NCBI GenBank assembly: GCA_945913015.1
Contig: CAMECH010000007.1
Location: 1-64,000, forward strand
Reading direction: 5' to 3'
DNA length: 64,000 bases
Source of the DNA: an uncultured Bacteroides sp.
GTDB lineage: Bacteria > Bacillota > Clostridia > Lachnospirales > Lachnospiraceae
The position numbers and the translations under genes are program-made. The notes beneath the pieces are model-generated. The model was not told the DNA's origin, did no database searches, and saw nothing but the letters and a program-made list of their open reading frames with translations. This document shows, piece by piece, positions 37,049-46,148 of this stretch (the stretch's first letter is position 1; the number at the start of each line of letters is the position of its first letter).

Positions 37049-37999
37049 TTAATCCTTTTTGGAGTCATACCCGAAATTTTTGAGCATAAAGTCGCTGTCG
37101 CGCCACTCTCTCTTCACTTTGACAAACAGCTTCAGATTTACTTTGTGCCCAAGCATTTTTTCTATTTCAAACCGTGCATTGGTTCCTATTTTCTTGAGCA
37201 TCGCCCCGCCTTTTCCTATGATAATGCCCTTGTGCGAATCACGCTCACATATAATCGTCGCATCTATGTCCGTAATTTTCTTACCCTTGCGCTTCTTCAT
37301 AGTGTCAATCACAACGGCTATCCCGTGAGGCACCTCCTCATCAAGCGCATGCAGCGCTTTTTCACGTATAATTTCCGCAACTATCTGGCGCATCGGCTGG
37401 TCAGTAACTGTATCTTCATCATAAAACATCGGGCCATACGGCATATATTTAAAAATCACATCAACAAGCTCACCGGTACCCTCTCCGTTATACGCAGAAA
37501 CAGGTACTATCTCCGCAAAATCAAGCTTTTCACTGTAACCTGCAATCACAGGCAGAATCTCTTCTTTCTTTACCGTATCAATTTTATTGATAACAAGAAC
37601 TATCGGAGCCTTAACCTTTGAAAGCTTTTCAATAATATGTTCCTCTCCCTGCCCGATAAATGTTGTCGGTTCAACAAGCCACAGTACAAGGTCAACCTCG
37701 TCAATCGTTTTTTCCGCAGCGCCCACCATATACTCACCAAGCTTATTTTTAGCCTTATGGATTCCCGGTGTGTCAAGGAATACTATCTGACCTCTTTCAT
37801 CCGTATACACTGTCTGAATCCTGTTTCTTGTCGTCTGAGGTTTATTAGACGTAATGGCTATCTTCTGCCCGATAATCCTGTTCATCAAAGTTGATTTGCC
37901 CACATTAGGCCTTCCGATAATCGTAACAAAGCCGGACTTTACATCACTACCGCTGTCATCGCTTATTCCGCTTGCCTTAAGCATTTCATCCAAATTCAT
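37049..37999 (-). CDS. era: GTPase Era
   Basis: About 316 residues. G1 is GRPNVGKSTLMN, followed by PQTTRNRIQTVY, G3 FLDTPGIHKAKN and G4 NKID. The C-terminal KH domain carries GIIIGKGGAMLKKIGTNARFEIEKML. Era binds the 3' end of 16S rRNA during 30S assembly. The start is uncertain: 37999 is chosen as the first ATG inside the conserved frame, but its ribosome site is weak and an ATG five codons later is possible. It lies just upstream of recO. Confidence 0.95.
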   Translation of the reverse strand: MNLDEMLKASGISDDSGSDVKSGFVTIIGRPNVGKSTLMNRIIGQKIAITSNKPQTTRNRIQTVYTDERGQIVFLDTPGIHKAKNKLGEYMVGAAEKTIDEVDLVLWLVEPTTFIGQGEEHIIEKLSKVKAPIVLVINKIDTVKKEEILPVIAGYSEKLDFAEIVPVSAYNGEGTGELVDVIFKYMPYGPMFYDEDTVTDQPMRQIVAEIIREKALHALDEEVPHGIAVVIDTMKKRKGKKITDIDATIICERDSHKGIIIGKGGAMLKKIGTNARFEIEKMLGHKVNLKLFVKVKREWRDSDFMLKNFGYDSKKD

Positions 38000-38072
38000 C
38001 GTAATCACGCATGGCACATCTGCTCACAAATGCACCAACACTCTCCTTTCAGCTTCATCATTCCAAAACCTT

Positions 38073-39284
38073 TTATTTCTCATCGCATACCTGGAAAATG
38101 TAGAACTTGAGATATAACGACTCATCTGCCGCCCATAAAACCGGATGGTCACAGCACTGTGTCCTGTATTCCACCTGACGCAGTCTCTTGTGAACATCCC
38201 TTGCAGCCTCGCCTATCGTCTTTGTAAAAAGTTCCGGCTCCATAAAATGAGAACATGAACATGTAGCAAGAAAACCTCCGTCCTTCACAAGCTTCATGCC
38301 CCTCAGATTAATCTCCCTGTAACCTCTCACTGCCTTCTTCACAGATTCTCTTGACTTTGTAAACGCAGGAGGGTCAAGTATCACCACATCAAACTTCTCA
38401 CCGTTCTTTTCAAGCTGCGGCAGAAGTTCAAAAACATCATGGCACTCAAACCTTACAATATCATCAATTCCGTTAAGTACCGCATTCTCCGTTGCCTGTC
38501 TCACAGCAAGCTCGGACGCATCCACACCCAGTACTTCTTTAGCCCCTGCCATTCCTGCATTAAGTGCAAATGAGCCTGTGTGCGTAAAACAATCGAGCAC
38601 TCTTGCACCTTTGCACATTGGGCGTATTGCGGCACGGTTGTACTTCTGGTCTAAGAAAAAGCCTGTTTTCTGTCCGTCTTCGACATCAACTATGTATCTG
38701 ACACCATTTTCAACAATCTGTACTTTTGTGTCAAACTCAGGTCCGATAAAGCCTTTAATCCGCTTCATTCCCTCAAGTTCACGTACCTTCGCATCGCTTC
38801 TTTCATATACACCGCTGATTGCAAATCCGTATTCGCCAAGCACTTTTCTTGTAAATTCAACTATTTTAAGTTTAAATCTGTCAATTCCCAGTGCAAGCGA
38901 CTGCACAACCAGAACTTCACCAAATTTGTCAACCACAATCCCCGGAAGCCAGTCTGCCTCTCCGAAAATTACCCTGAAAGCCTGTCTGTCTTCTTCCTTT
39001 ATCGTAGAAATTCTGTACTCAACCGCATTTTGCACACGCATCTCAATAAATGCATCATCAATTACCGTACCTTTAACTCTGGACATAACCCTTACAGTAA
39101 TTTTAGACTTGCGGTTAATAAATCCGGTTCCCAGAAAATATCCGTCAAAGTCATGTATCTCAACCAAATCTCCGTCTTCAAAACACCCTTCCGTTGAAGC
39201 TATCTCATTGTCATATACCCATGCTCCGCCTGCTTTGAGTGTTCTTCCGCATCCCTTTTTCAATGTTACGATTCCGCTTACCAT
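38073..39284 (-). CDS. RlmI-like PUA-domain rRNA methyltransferase
   Basis: About 403 residues. An N-terminal PUA domain (GRTLKAGGAWVYDNEIAS) is followed by an EEHEE-type region and a Rossmann SAM methyltransferase with VLDCFTHTGSFALNAGMAG, the catalytic-type VILDPPAFTKSR, and ATCSCSHFMEPELF. The family methylates cytosine C5 in 23S rRNA (RlmI methylates C1962 in E. coli); the exact site here is inferred only from family. The second of two adjacent ATGs, seven bases from GGAG, is taken as start (39284). Confidence 0.88.
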   Translation of the reverse strand: MVSGIVTLKKGCGRTLKAGGAWVYDNEIASTEGCFEDGDLVEIHDFDGYFLGTGFINRKSKITVRVMSRVKGTVIDDAFIEMRVQNAVEYRISTIKEEDRQAFRVIFGEADWLPGIVVDKFGEVLVVQSLALGIDRFKLKIVEFTRKVLGEYGFAISGVYERSDAKVRELEGMKRIKGFIGPEFDTKVQIVENGVRYIVDVEDGQKTGFFLDQKYNRAAIRPMCKGARVLDCFTHTGSFALNAGMAGAKEVLGVDASELAVRQATENAVLNGIDDIVRFECHDVFELLPQLEKNGEKFDVVILDPPAFTKSRESVKKAVRGYREINLRGMKLVKDGGFLATCSCSHFMEPELFTKTIGEAARDVHKRLRQVEYRTQCCDHPVLWAADESLYLKFYIFQVCDEK

Positions 39285-39358
39285 CATCTGCTCCGTTTCT
39301 TTTTTGTAACCCGCCAGTAAAAGCGGCATTTCTATCCGATTTATCTTTATATAGTACC

Positions 39359-39397
39359 AAAAATCCGCCTTATTGTAAAGAAAACAAGGCGGATTTT
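39359..39397 (-). terminator. Terminator after the YdcZ-like gene
   Basis: AAAATCCGCCTT pairs with AAGGCGGATTTT around a short loop, flanked by A and T runs on the two sides. It ends the minus-strand unit just before the methyltransferase gene. Confidence 0.82.
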
Positions 39398-39399
39398 AT

Positions 39400-39843
39400 C
39401 TATTGCTTTTGTGCACACATATTAAAAATTACAAGTCCCACAATCGAAACTATCAGGCCTAAAAATTTCATCCATGAAAAGTCCGACTTCTCACTTCCAA
39501 ATAACCCAAAAAGTTCAATCAGATATGCTGCCGCAACCTGTGTTATGACAATCGTAAGTGACGCTTTCGCAGTGCCAAGTGAAGACATACTGCGAACAAC
39601 GGTATAAGTGATAAATGCACCGATTACACCTCCAAGCAGCGCATATTTCCGTTCCACATGAAAAATGCCTGCAATTTCCGGTCTTCCGCTTATAAACCAC
39701 ATCACAATGCATGTAAGCAGCGCAGTAAGCTGCACGAATCCTCCGGCAACCCATATACTGCTGCTTTTCGTCACATCAGTATTAAATACACCCTGAACGC
39801 TCATGAGTGCCCCTGATATCATTGCAATCAAAAAACCTGTCAT
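39400..39843 (-). CDS. YdcZ/DUF606-family membrane protein
   Basis: A 147-residue protein with five membrane helices, and the DUF606 pattern LIAMISGALMSVQGVFNTDVTK near the start, then GGVIGAFITYTVVRSMSSLG and FLGLIVSIVGLVIFNM. DUF606 proteins belong to the drug/metabolite transporter superfamily as half-size members and usually pair; only one copy is here. Substrate unknown. GGGAGG stands before the ATG. It shares no evident pathway with its neighbours. Confidence 0.8.
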   Translation of the reverse strand: MTGFLIAMISGALMSVQGVFNTDVTKSSSIWVAGGFVQLTALLTCIVMWFISGRPEIAGIFHVERKYALLGGVIGAFITYTVVRSMSSLGTAKASLTIVITQVAAAYLIELFGLFGSEKSDFSWMKFLGLIVSIVGLVIFNMCAQKQ

Positions 39844-39931
39844 ATGTGCCTCCCAACATATAAGCTTGCCTCTGCAATACTGCCGGAGGCTATATCGATA
39901 GGATTTCCCAAATGACAGGTTTTATTCTCTT

Positions 39932-41200
39932 TTATTTGGATGTCTTTGTTGCCGCTGACATTGTTGTCACAACATAATCTTTAAACTTGCCGTATGCGTC
40001 ATCAACCGATGCACTTTCATCCCACACCTGATGAAGCATAATTTCCATGTTCATATAGTAATCACTGATTTCCATATAGCGGGCTTTAATTGCCGTATCT
40101 GAATATACCGAATGAAGATTACCATATTCCTGCGGCTGGTTATCAAGTCCCGTTCTCGCTGCCGGTACCGATGCCTTCTCATTAAGATTTCCGGCATAGT
40201 CATACGTAAATGCTTTTGCAACACTTTCAGCAACCTTTGGATGTGAAGAATATGGTGTTACTGCAAGCATATAAGTTTCTGACATCGCCTTAGTCTTAAG
40301 ATTTGCACTGTAATCCGGGATTGCCATAATTTCGTATTCAACTCCGGATGCATTGATTGCCGCCAGGTCATCAGTCCTTACTATTGTGTAAAGAAGCGAG
40401 CCTTCCATAAACTTTGTAAGATATGTGCTGTACTGCGGATTATCACGCACGATGCCGTATGAATTTTTAAATCCGGCAAATGCATTTATCGCTTCCTTAA
40501 GCTTATCATCCTGCAGATATGTCTTTGCAACATCATCTGCCGCATCACCGCCAACATTCATATATGCGCCAAGAAATGCATAATTCAGGGCAATATCCGA
40601 CACATCCCATCCTACAACCTGCGTTACGGTTTCATTTTCCTCAGTATGCTGGAAATTATCGCTGAATGCCGTTATCTCCTCAAATGTTTTCATTGCACCT
40701 GCAAATTTTTTATTATATACCATAACAGATGTTTCAAATGTAAGAGGATATCCCAGCAGTTTTCCTCCATACGAAGCTGATGTGACTGCAGTTTTTCCGT
40801 AAACCTGTTCATTATAAACATCAGGATACGACGTATTTGCTTTCATAAGTCCCATCAGATAGGCTTTCTGTACATCATCAGAGGACATCATGAATATATC
40901 GGTCACATTGTCCGTCCTGACACACGCATTGTAAATATCATTAAAATAATTGTCGTCATCAATGCGTTTCAGTTCAATCGTAACATGCTCATTTGCTTCG
41001 TGATATACGGCTGCACACTCCTCAAAGTATGATGTAAATTTAGGGTCTGCATACCAGAGATTAATTGTAACATCCTCTTCAAGCTCCTCTTCAGGTTTAA
41101 CCCCTGAATCCGTGCCTTCGCATGCTGTAAATGCCATAAGCATTGAAGCCGCGAGACAGAATGCCGTCAGCTTTTTAATAATTTTTTTTCTAATAAACAT
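39932..41200 (-). CDS. Extracellular solute-binding lipoprotein (family 1)
   Basis: A 422-residue lipoprotein. A signal peptide with a lipobox around MAFTAC (Cys at about 27) is followed by an acidic linker and a MalE-like fold (INLWYADPKFTSYFEECAAVYHE, later YSSHPKVAESVAKAFTYDYAG). It would be anchored outside the membrane and bind a sugar or oligosaccharide for an ABC importer. No permease or ATPase gene is nearby. It starts about 24 bases after the argD stop, so it may ride on the arginine transcript, or it may use its own promoter. Confidence 0.85.
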   Translation of the reverse strand: MFIRKKIIKKLTAFCLAASMLMAFTACEGTDSGVKPEEELEEDVTINLWYADPKFTSYFEECAAVYHEANEHVTIELKRIDDDNYFNDIYNACVRTDNVTDIFMMSSDDVQKAYLMGLMKANTSYPDVYNEQVYGKTAVTSASYGGKLLGYPLTFETSVMVYNKKFAGAMKTFEEITAFSDNFQHTEENETVTQVVGWDVSDIALNYAFLGAYMNVGGDAADDVAKTYLQDDKLKEAINAFAGFKNSYGIVRDNPQYSTYLTKFMEGSLLYTIVRTDDLAAINASGVEYEIMAIPDYSANLKTKAMSETYMLAVTPYSSHPKVAESVAKAFTYDYAGNLNEKASVPAARTGLDNQPQEYGNLHSVYSDTAIKARYMEISDYYMNMEIMLHQVWDESASVDDAYGKFKDYVVTTMSAATKTSK

Positions 41201-41223
41201 ACAACTTCCTTTATTTTTGCAAT

Positions 41224-42405
41224 TTAAAATGATTTCTCAAGCTTCTCTATCATCTCGTCAACATCTGCCTCCGAAATCACAAGCGGCGGCACAAGGCGGA
41301 TTACATTAGTTCCCGCCGTAAACAGAATAAGTCCGTTATCAAGTGCATTTGATATAATTTCCTTCGGAGACTTTGAAAGCTCGATACCCTGCATAAGTCC
41401 GAGTCCTCTTCTCTCTACAATGAAATCATATTTTGCAACAAGCTCGTCAAGTCTCTTCTCAAGATATACCGAAACCTTCTTTACATTATCAAGAACATTC
41501 TGCTTCTTAAACAGTTCAAGCACCTTAACTGCCGCTGCACATGCAAGCGGGTTACCGCCGTATGTTGTTCCGTGGTCACCCGGCACAAGCGCCTTTGCCA
41601 CCTCATTAGTGGCAAGGAATGCACCAACAGGCACTCCGCATCCAAGCGCCTTTGCCACCGTAAGAATGTCAGGCTTTACACCGTACTGTTCAAACGCAAA
41701 CATTGTACCTGTACGTCCCATTCCGCACTGTATTTCATCAAGGATAAGAAGTATTCCCTTCTCATCACAAAGCTTTCTTACTCCGTTAATAAACTCAGGC
41801 TTTGCAGGATAAATGCCTCCTTCTCCCTGAACTGTCTCAAATATAATTGCACAGGTCTTTTCATTTACAAGCTCTCTGACACTTTCCAAATCGTTATAAC
41901 GCGCAAAACGCACTCCCGGAAGCATCGGGCCAAAAGCCTCCTGATAGTGCTTATTGCCTGTAACAGCAAGCGCTCCCATGCTTCTTCCGTGAAATGAACT
42001 GTTCATTGCAATTATCTCATGGTCTGTCGAACCTGTCTTCAGATATGCATATTTCTTTGCAAGCTTAATTGCGCCTTCAATAGCCTCTGTACCGCTGTTT
42101 GTAAAGAATACACGGTCCATACCGGAGCATTCCGTAATTGCCTTTGCCGCAAGAGCTGCGGGCTCATTATAAAAATAGTTTGAAGTGTGAATAAGCTTAT
42201 CTATCTGAGCCTTTAACGCATCATTATATTCCTTGTTATTGTATCCGAGTGCAAATACAGCTATACCTGCCCCGAAATCAAGATATTCCTTACCCTCGGC
42301 ATCATAAAGATGCACTCCTTCTCCTCTGTCAAGTGCAATCTGATATCTGTTATAGGTATGAATAAGATGCTGTTCTGCAGTTGCAATTATTTCCTGTGAA
42401 TTCAT
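41224..42405 (-). CDS. argD: Acetylornithine aminotransferase
   Basis: About 393 residues of class III aminotransferase, with LDFGAGIAVFALGYNN near the start, FFTNSGTEAIEGAIKLAKKY, the Asp motif LILDEIQCGMGRTGTMFA and the PLP Lys in TVAKALGCGVPVGAF. It converts N-acetylglutamate semialdehyde to N-acetylornithine. The ATG at 42405 follows GGAGGAATGTA; the tracked start at 42429 precedes the ribosome site. Last arginine gene of the argCJBD run. Confidence 0.95.
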   Translation of the reverse strand: MNSQEIIATAEQHLIHTYNRYQIALDRGEGVHLYDAEGKEYLDFGAGIAVFALGYNNKEYNDALKAQIDKLIHTSNYFYNEPAALAAKAITECSGMDRVFFTNSGTEAIEGAIKLAKKYAYLKTGSTDHEIIAMNSSFHGRSMGALAVTGNKHYQEAFGPMLPGVRFARYNDLESVRELVNEKTCAIIFETVQGEGGIYPAKPEFINGVRKLCDEKGILLILDEIQCGMGRTGTMFAFEQYGVKPDILTVAKALGCGVPVGAFLATNEVAKALVPGDHGTTYGGNPLACAAAVKVLELFKKQNVLDNVKKVSVYLEKRLDELVAKYDFIVERRGLGLMQGIELSKSPKEIISNALDNGLILFTAGTNVIRLVPPLVISEADVDEMIEKLEKSF

Positions 42406-42446
42406 TACATTCCTCCAATCCGCCATCACTATATGACTAAATGTTA

Positions 42447-43349
42447 TCAGATATTTGTGTTGTAAAAGTGTTCTGCATTTTCTCCGAGAATTGCCGTACC
42501 AACACCCTTATTGGTAAATATTTCAAGAAGCAGACAGTGCGCTATTCTTCCGTCCATGATATGTACCCTTGAAACTCCGTTCTCAACGGCTTCTATGCAG
42601 TTATTGAGCTTAGGGAGCATTCCGCCTCCGATAGTTCCGCCTGCAAGGAGCTGTCTTGCCTCTGATGTTGTAAGCTCTGAAATAAGTGAATCCTTATCTT
42701 CAAAATCCCTGAATACGCCTTCGGTATCAGTAAGAAATGCAAGCTTTTCGGCATTGACTGCTCTTGCTATTGCACATGCCGCATCATCCGCATTGATGTT
42801 GTATGCATGGTGGTCGCTTCCAAATCCGATAGGACATATAACAGGAAGGAAATCGTCTTTTAAAAGTGCATGTATTATTGTAGGGTCAACTTCATCAACG
42901 TCACCGACATATCCGATATCTTCTCCCTGTGAAAGCTTCTTCTGTACATGCAGCATTCCGCCATCCTTGCCGCTGATTCCGCATGCCTTTACCCCAAGGT
43001 CCTGAATCATTGAAACCAGGCTCTTATTCACCTTGTTAAGCACCATTTCGGCAATTTCCATAGTAGGCTCGTCTGTCACACGCAGTCCGTTTACAAAACG
43101 AGGCTCCATACCTGACTTCTTAACCCATCCGCTGATTTCCTTACCGCCTCCATGAACGATAATCGGTTTAAAACCAACCAGTTTAAGAAGAACTACGTCC
43201 TCAATCACCTTTCTTTTAAGTTCTTCATCAACCATTGCGCTTCCGCCGTATTTTACGACTATAATTTTACGGTTAAACTTCTGAATATACGGAAGTGCCT
43301 CGATAAGCACCTCTGCCTTTTTTAACTCATCATCAATATTAATTGCCAT
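42447..43349 (-). CDS. argB: N-acetylglutamate kinase
   Basis: About 300 residues of amino-acid-kinase fold, with [17 protein letters not shown] (ATP-binding Lys), [20 protein letters not shown] and [20 protein letters not shown]. It phosphorylates N-acetylglutamate. The long N-terminal helix ([20 protein letters not shown]) is typical of hexameric, arginine-feedback-inhibited forms; inhibition here is inference. The start at 43349 has GAGGG about nine bases upstream. Confidence 0.95.
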   Translation of the reverse strand: MAINIDDELKKAEVLIEALPYIQKFNRKIIVVKYGGSAMVDEELKRKVIEDVVLLKLVGFKPIIVHGGGKEISGWVKKSGMEPRFVNGLRVTDEPTMEIAEMVLNKVNKSLVSMIQDLGVKACGISGKDGGMLHVQKKLSQGEDIGYVGDVDEVDPTIIHALLKDDFLPVICPIGFGSDHHAYNINADDAACAIARAVNAEKLAFLTDTEGVFRDFEDKDSLISELTTSEARQLLAGGTIGGGMLPKLNNCIEAVENGVSRVHIMDGRIAHCLLLEIFTNKGVGTAILGENAEHFYNTNI

Positions 43350-43379
43350 TTTCTTGTCCCTCAAACTCTTTATTTTTAA

Positions 43380-44606
43380 TCAGCTTCTGTAATCCGCATT
43401 AATCTTTACATAATCAAATGTGAGGTCACAGCCCCATGCTGTCGCTGTCACATCTCCCATCTTCACATCCGCAATTGCAGTGACAGGATTTTGCGAAAGT
43501 ATCTTTGTTGCCTCTTCCTCACTGTAATCTGTTGCTGTACCGTTCTCAACTATCTTGATTTTTCCGGCACTGCTCTCAAAATAAATATCAACCTTTTCAG
43601 GGTCAAAATCTGCTGATGAATATCCCATTGCGCAAAGTATTCTTCCCCAGTTTGCATCATGTCCGAAGATTGCTGCCTTTGTAAGACTTGATGTAACGAT
43701 TGACTTGGCAAGAATCTTAGCCTGTTCTTTATCTGATGCATTTATCACAGTAACTTCAAAAAGGCATGTTGCACCTTCTCCGTCTCCTGCTATTTTCTTT
43801 GCAAGCTCTTTGCATACATATGTAAGTGCCTCAAAAAACTCTGCATATCCTTCACTGTTTTCTGAAGAAATAACCGGATTTCCTGCTTTTTTATTGGCGA
43901 GTACAAGCACTGTATCGTTAGTTGAAGTATCACCGTCAACCGAAATCATATTAAATGTATCATTGATAACCGATGAAAGTGCCTTCTGCAAAACTGACTT
44001 TTCAATATTCAGGTCTGTTGTAATAAATCCAAGCATTGTTGCCATGTTAGGGTGAATCATTCCCGAACCTTTGCACATACCGCCCATTGTAACCTTTGTT
44101 CCTGCTACATCAAATGTTACTGCCACCTGTTTTTTTACTGTATCAGTAGTCATAATGGCTTCTGCAGCCATCTCACCGTCTGAGAGCTCACTGCCAAGCT
44201 GTGATTTAAGTCTGCTTATTCCTCCAAGCATAATGTCCATTGGAAGCTGCTTTCCAATAACGCCTGTTGATCCAATAAGCACTGAATCTGCCGGAATTGC
44301 AAGGTGCTTTGCAGTTTCATCTGCAAGCTTCTGACAGTTATCAAACCCTTCCTGACCTGTGCATGCATTTGCCACACCGCTGTTTATCACGACCGCCTGT
44401 GCAAAATCCGATTCAAATACGACCTTCTTATCCCATTTTACAGGTGCCGCACAAACCTTGTTAAGTGTAAATGTTCCGGCTGCCACACAAGGTGATTCAC
44501 TCACCACCATTGCCATATCCTTCTTAACATTATTCTTAATACCTACATTAAGTCCTGTTGCAGCGAAGCCTTTAGCCGCTGTAACACCGCCATTTATAAT
44601 CTCCAT
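43380..44606 (-). CDS. argJ: Glutamate N-acetyltransferase / amino-acid acetyltransferase ArgJ
   Basis: A 408-residue self-cleaving enzyme. The autoproteolysis site lies in KGSGMIHPNMATMLGFITTD, with the nucleophile Thr after Ala. It regenerates acetylglutamate by moving the acetyl group from acetylornithine to glutamate, so the pathway is the cyclic type; no argA or argE is seen. It lies between argC and argB. The N-terminal GGVTAAKGFAATGL and the C-terminal INADYRS are typical. Confidence 0.95.
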   Translation of the reverse strand: MEIINGGVTAAKGFAATGLNVGIKNNVKKDMAMVVSESPCVAAGTFTLNKVCAAPVKWDKKVVFESDFAQAVVINSGVANACTGQEGFDNCQKLADETAKHLAIPADSVLIGSTGVIGKQLPMDIMLGGISRLKSQLGSELSDGEMAAEAIMTTDTVKKQVAVTFDVAGTKVTMGGMCKGSGMIHPNMATMLGFITTDLNIEKSVLQKALSSVINDTFNMISVDGDTSTNDTVLVLANKKAGNPVISSENSEGYAEFFEALTYVCKELAKKIAGDGEGATCLFEVTVINASDKEQAKILAKSIVTSSLTKAAIFGHDANWGRILCAMGYSSADFDPEKVDIYFESSAGKIKIVENGTATDYSEEEATKILSQNPVTAIADVKMGDVTATAWGCDLTFDYVKINADYRS

Positions 44607-44719
44607 ATTCAGTCCTCTTTTCTGCGCACATTTTTACGTTCAATGGGTTTATGTCAGGTGCGCACACACAAATCCTGCTTATAATAAATCAAAAATTTTA
44701 AGAAACATTATATTATGTA

Positions 44720-45763
44720 TTATGGGAACATAGGAACCTGCTTAAGTCCCTCATTCTCCGGGAAGCCAAACATCAGATTCATATTCTGCACCGCCTGTCC
44801 TGCCGCACCTTTTATAAGGTTATCAAGTGCTCCCATCATAATAATTCTGTTGGTTCTCGGCTCGATTTTGAAGTTGACGTCTACATAATTACTTCCCTCA
44901 ACCCATCTCGTCTCAGGGCAGACATCCTTATCAAGAACTCTTATAAAATATTCATCTGCATAATATTTGTCATAAGCAGCTCTTACTTCTTCATATGTTA
45001 CATTCTTCTTCAGATTTGCATATGCAGTAACAAGAATGCCCCTGTTCATCGGCACAAGATGCGGTGTAAATATAATCTTTATGTCCTCACCTGCTGCATA
45101 TCCCAGCTGCTCCTCTATCTCAGGCGTGTGTCTGTGTGTTCCGACACCGTATGCCTTCATGCTCTCATTAACCTCACAGAAGAGATTGGCAACCTTTGCC
45201 CCCCTGCCTGCACCTGAAGTACCTGATTTTGCATCAACAATAATGGAATTAGGATCTATCAGTCCCTCCTTAACCAGTGGATATATTGTAAGGATTGAAC
45301 ATGTTGTATAGCATCCCGGATTTGCAATAATCCTTGTATCCTTTGTCACCTTATCACGATTAATCTCGCATAATCCATATACCGCCTCATCAATGTACTG
45401 TGGGCTCTTATGCTCAATCTTATACCACTCTTCATATACAGATACGTCCTTAAGGCGGAAATCAGCGCTAAGATCAACTATCCTGGTCTTGGAAAGTATG
45501 TCTTCATTAACCAGCGATGCGCACAATCCCTGTGGAGTTGCAGTAAATATTACATCCACCTGACCGGCAAGCTCTTCCATATTATCATCCATGCATTTCG
45601 CATCTACAAGTCTGAATAAATTTCTATATATATCTGCATAATTCTGGTCTATGTAACTTCTCGAACCAAACCACTTAATCTCAACATCCTTATGAGAAAG
45701 CAGCAGTCTCACAAGTTCATTGCCTGCATATCCGGTTGCACCGATAATTCCTACTTTAATCAT
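44720..45763 (-). CDS. argC: N-acetyl-gamma-glutamyl-phosphate reductase
   Basis: About 347 residues, with the N-terminal NADP motif VGIIGATGYAGNELVRLLLSH, the catalytic Cys in RIIANPGCYTTCSIL, and GTHRHTPEIEEQLG. It reduces acetylglutamyl phosphate to the semialdehyde. First gene of argCJBD. The ORF track runs on to 45865 through the repeat element; the ATG at 45763 (MIKVGIIGATG) follows GGAATGGAGGTTACT and matches the family start exactly. Confidence 0.95.
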   Translation of the reverse strand: MIKVGIIGATGYAGNELVRLLLSHKDVEIKWFGSRSYIDQNYADIYRNLFRLVDAKCMDDNMEELAGQVDVIFTATPQGLCASLVNEDILSKTRIVDLSADFRLKDVSVYEEWYKIEHKSPQYIDEAVYGLCEINRDKVTKDTRIIANPGCYTTCSILTIYPLVKEGLIDPNSIIVDAKSGTSGAGRGAKVANLFCEVNESMKAYGVGTHRHTPEIEEQLGYAAGEDIKIIFTPHLVPMNRGILVTAYANLKKNVTYEEVRAAYDKYYADEYFIRVLDKDVCPETRWVEGSNYVDVNFKIEPRTNRIIMMGALDNLIKGAAGQAVQNMNLMFGFPENEGLKQVPMFP

Positions 45764-45917
45764 AGTAACCTCCATTCCGCAGACGCTCCGGCGTCGGAGG
45801 AATCGCGAGCCAAATATCAGATTTGGATCTGCTATAATGGCTTGTTTGTGGCGCTCTCGGCACAAACAGCCGTGTGAAAAATATGCTAGATGGCATATTT
45901 TTCACACTAACCTCCAT
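45764..45917 (-). repeat. Multi-hairpin intergenic repeat, copy B (argC leader)
   Basis: About 154 bases aligning with copy A throughout. The same four stem-loops occur in the same order, including GACGC/GCGTC, GTTTGTG/CACAAAC and a long stem GTGTGAAAAATATGC/GCATATTTTTCACAC. It is bracketed by the direct repeat TAACCTCCAT (45766-45775 and 45908-45917), which is this gene's own version of the ribosome site; copy A has TAATCTCCAT. Compared with A, one C-G pair of the long stem is A-T on both arms. It fills the argC 5' leader between promoter and start codon. Confidence 0.88.
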
Positions 45918-45965
45918 GTAGTAAATTATTGCGTCTCACGTTTATTCATTTATAACCACTAGCTT

Positions 45966-45994
45966 ACAATACTACTCTTTTTCCTTATTGTAAA
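45966..45994 (-). promoter_or_regulatory. Probable argC promoter
   Basis: On the minus strand, TTTACA (45989-45994) and TATTGT (45966-45971) are 17 bases apart. The start point would lie about 40 bases before repeat copy B, so the repeat would be transcribed in the argCJBD leader. Confidence 0.5.
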
Positions 45995-46020
45995 GAGGTT
46001 TTTGTATTATTTTTTATATT

Positions 46021-46085
46021 TATGCATATTTTTTGCATAATATTCATTTTTAACTATTGCATTTATAAAAATAATGTTGTATATT
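46021..46085 (+). promoter_or_regulatory. ArgR-like box and argG promoter
   Basis: TATGCATATTTTTTGCATAA at 46021-46040 is an AT-rich palindrome in the style of ArgR operators, although its arms differ from the TGAAT/ATTCA consensus. It is followed by a plus-strand promoter, TTGCAT (46057-46062), 17 bases, TATATT (46080-46085), upstream of argG. The box lies between the divergent argC and argG promoters and could serve both. Confidence 0.55.
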
Positions 46086-46148
46086 AATTTTTAGTTTTAA
46101 GAAAAAAAGAAAACGCTGTACTACAGTATATTTATGGAGGATTTTGTA

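Noticed and set aside
38578-39309. Plus-strand 243-residue ORF opposite the RlmI-like gene
   Set aside because: It is the mirror of a strong minus-strand gene. It is Ser/Pro/Leu-rich without domains and has no ribosome site. The same holds for the long plus ORFs at 4941, 7117, 6304, 17137 and 57-58 kb.
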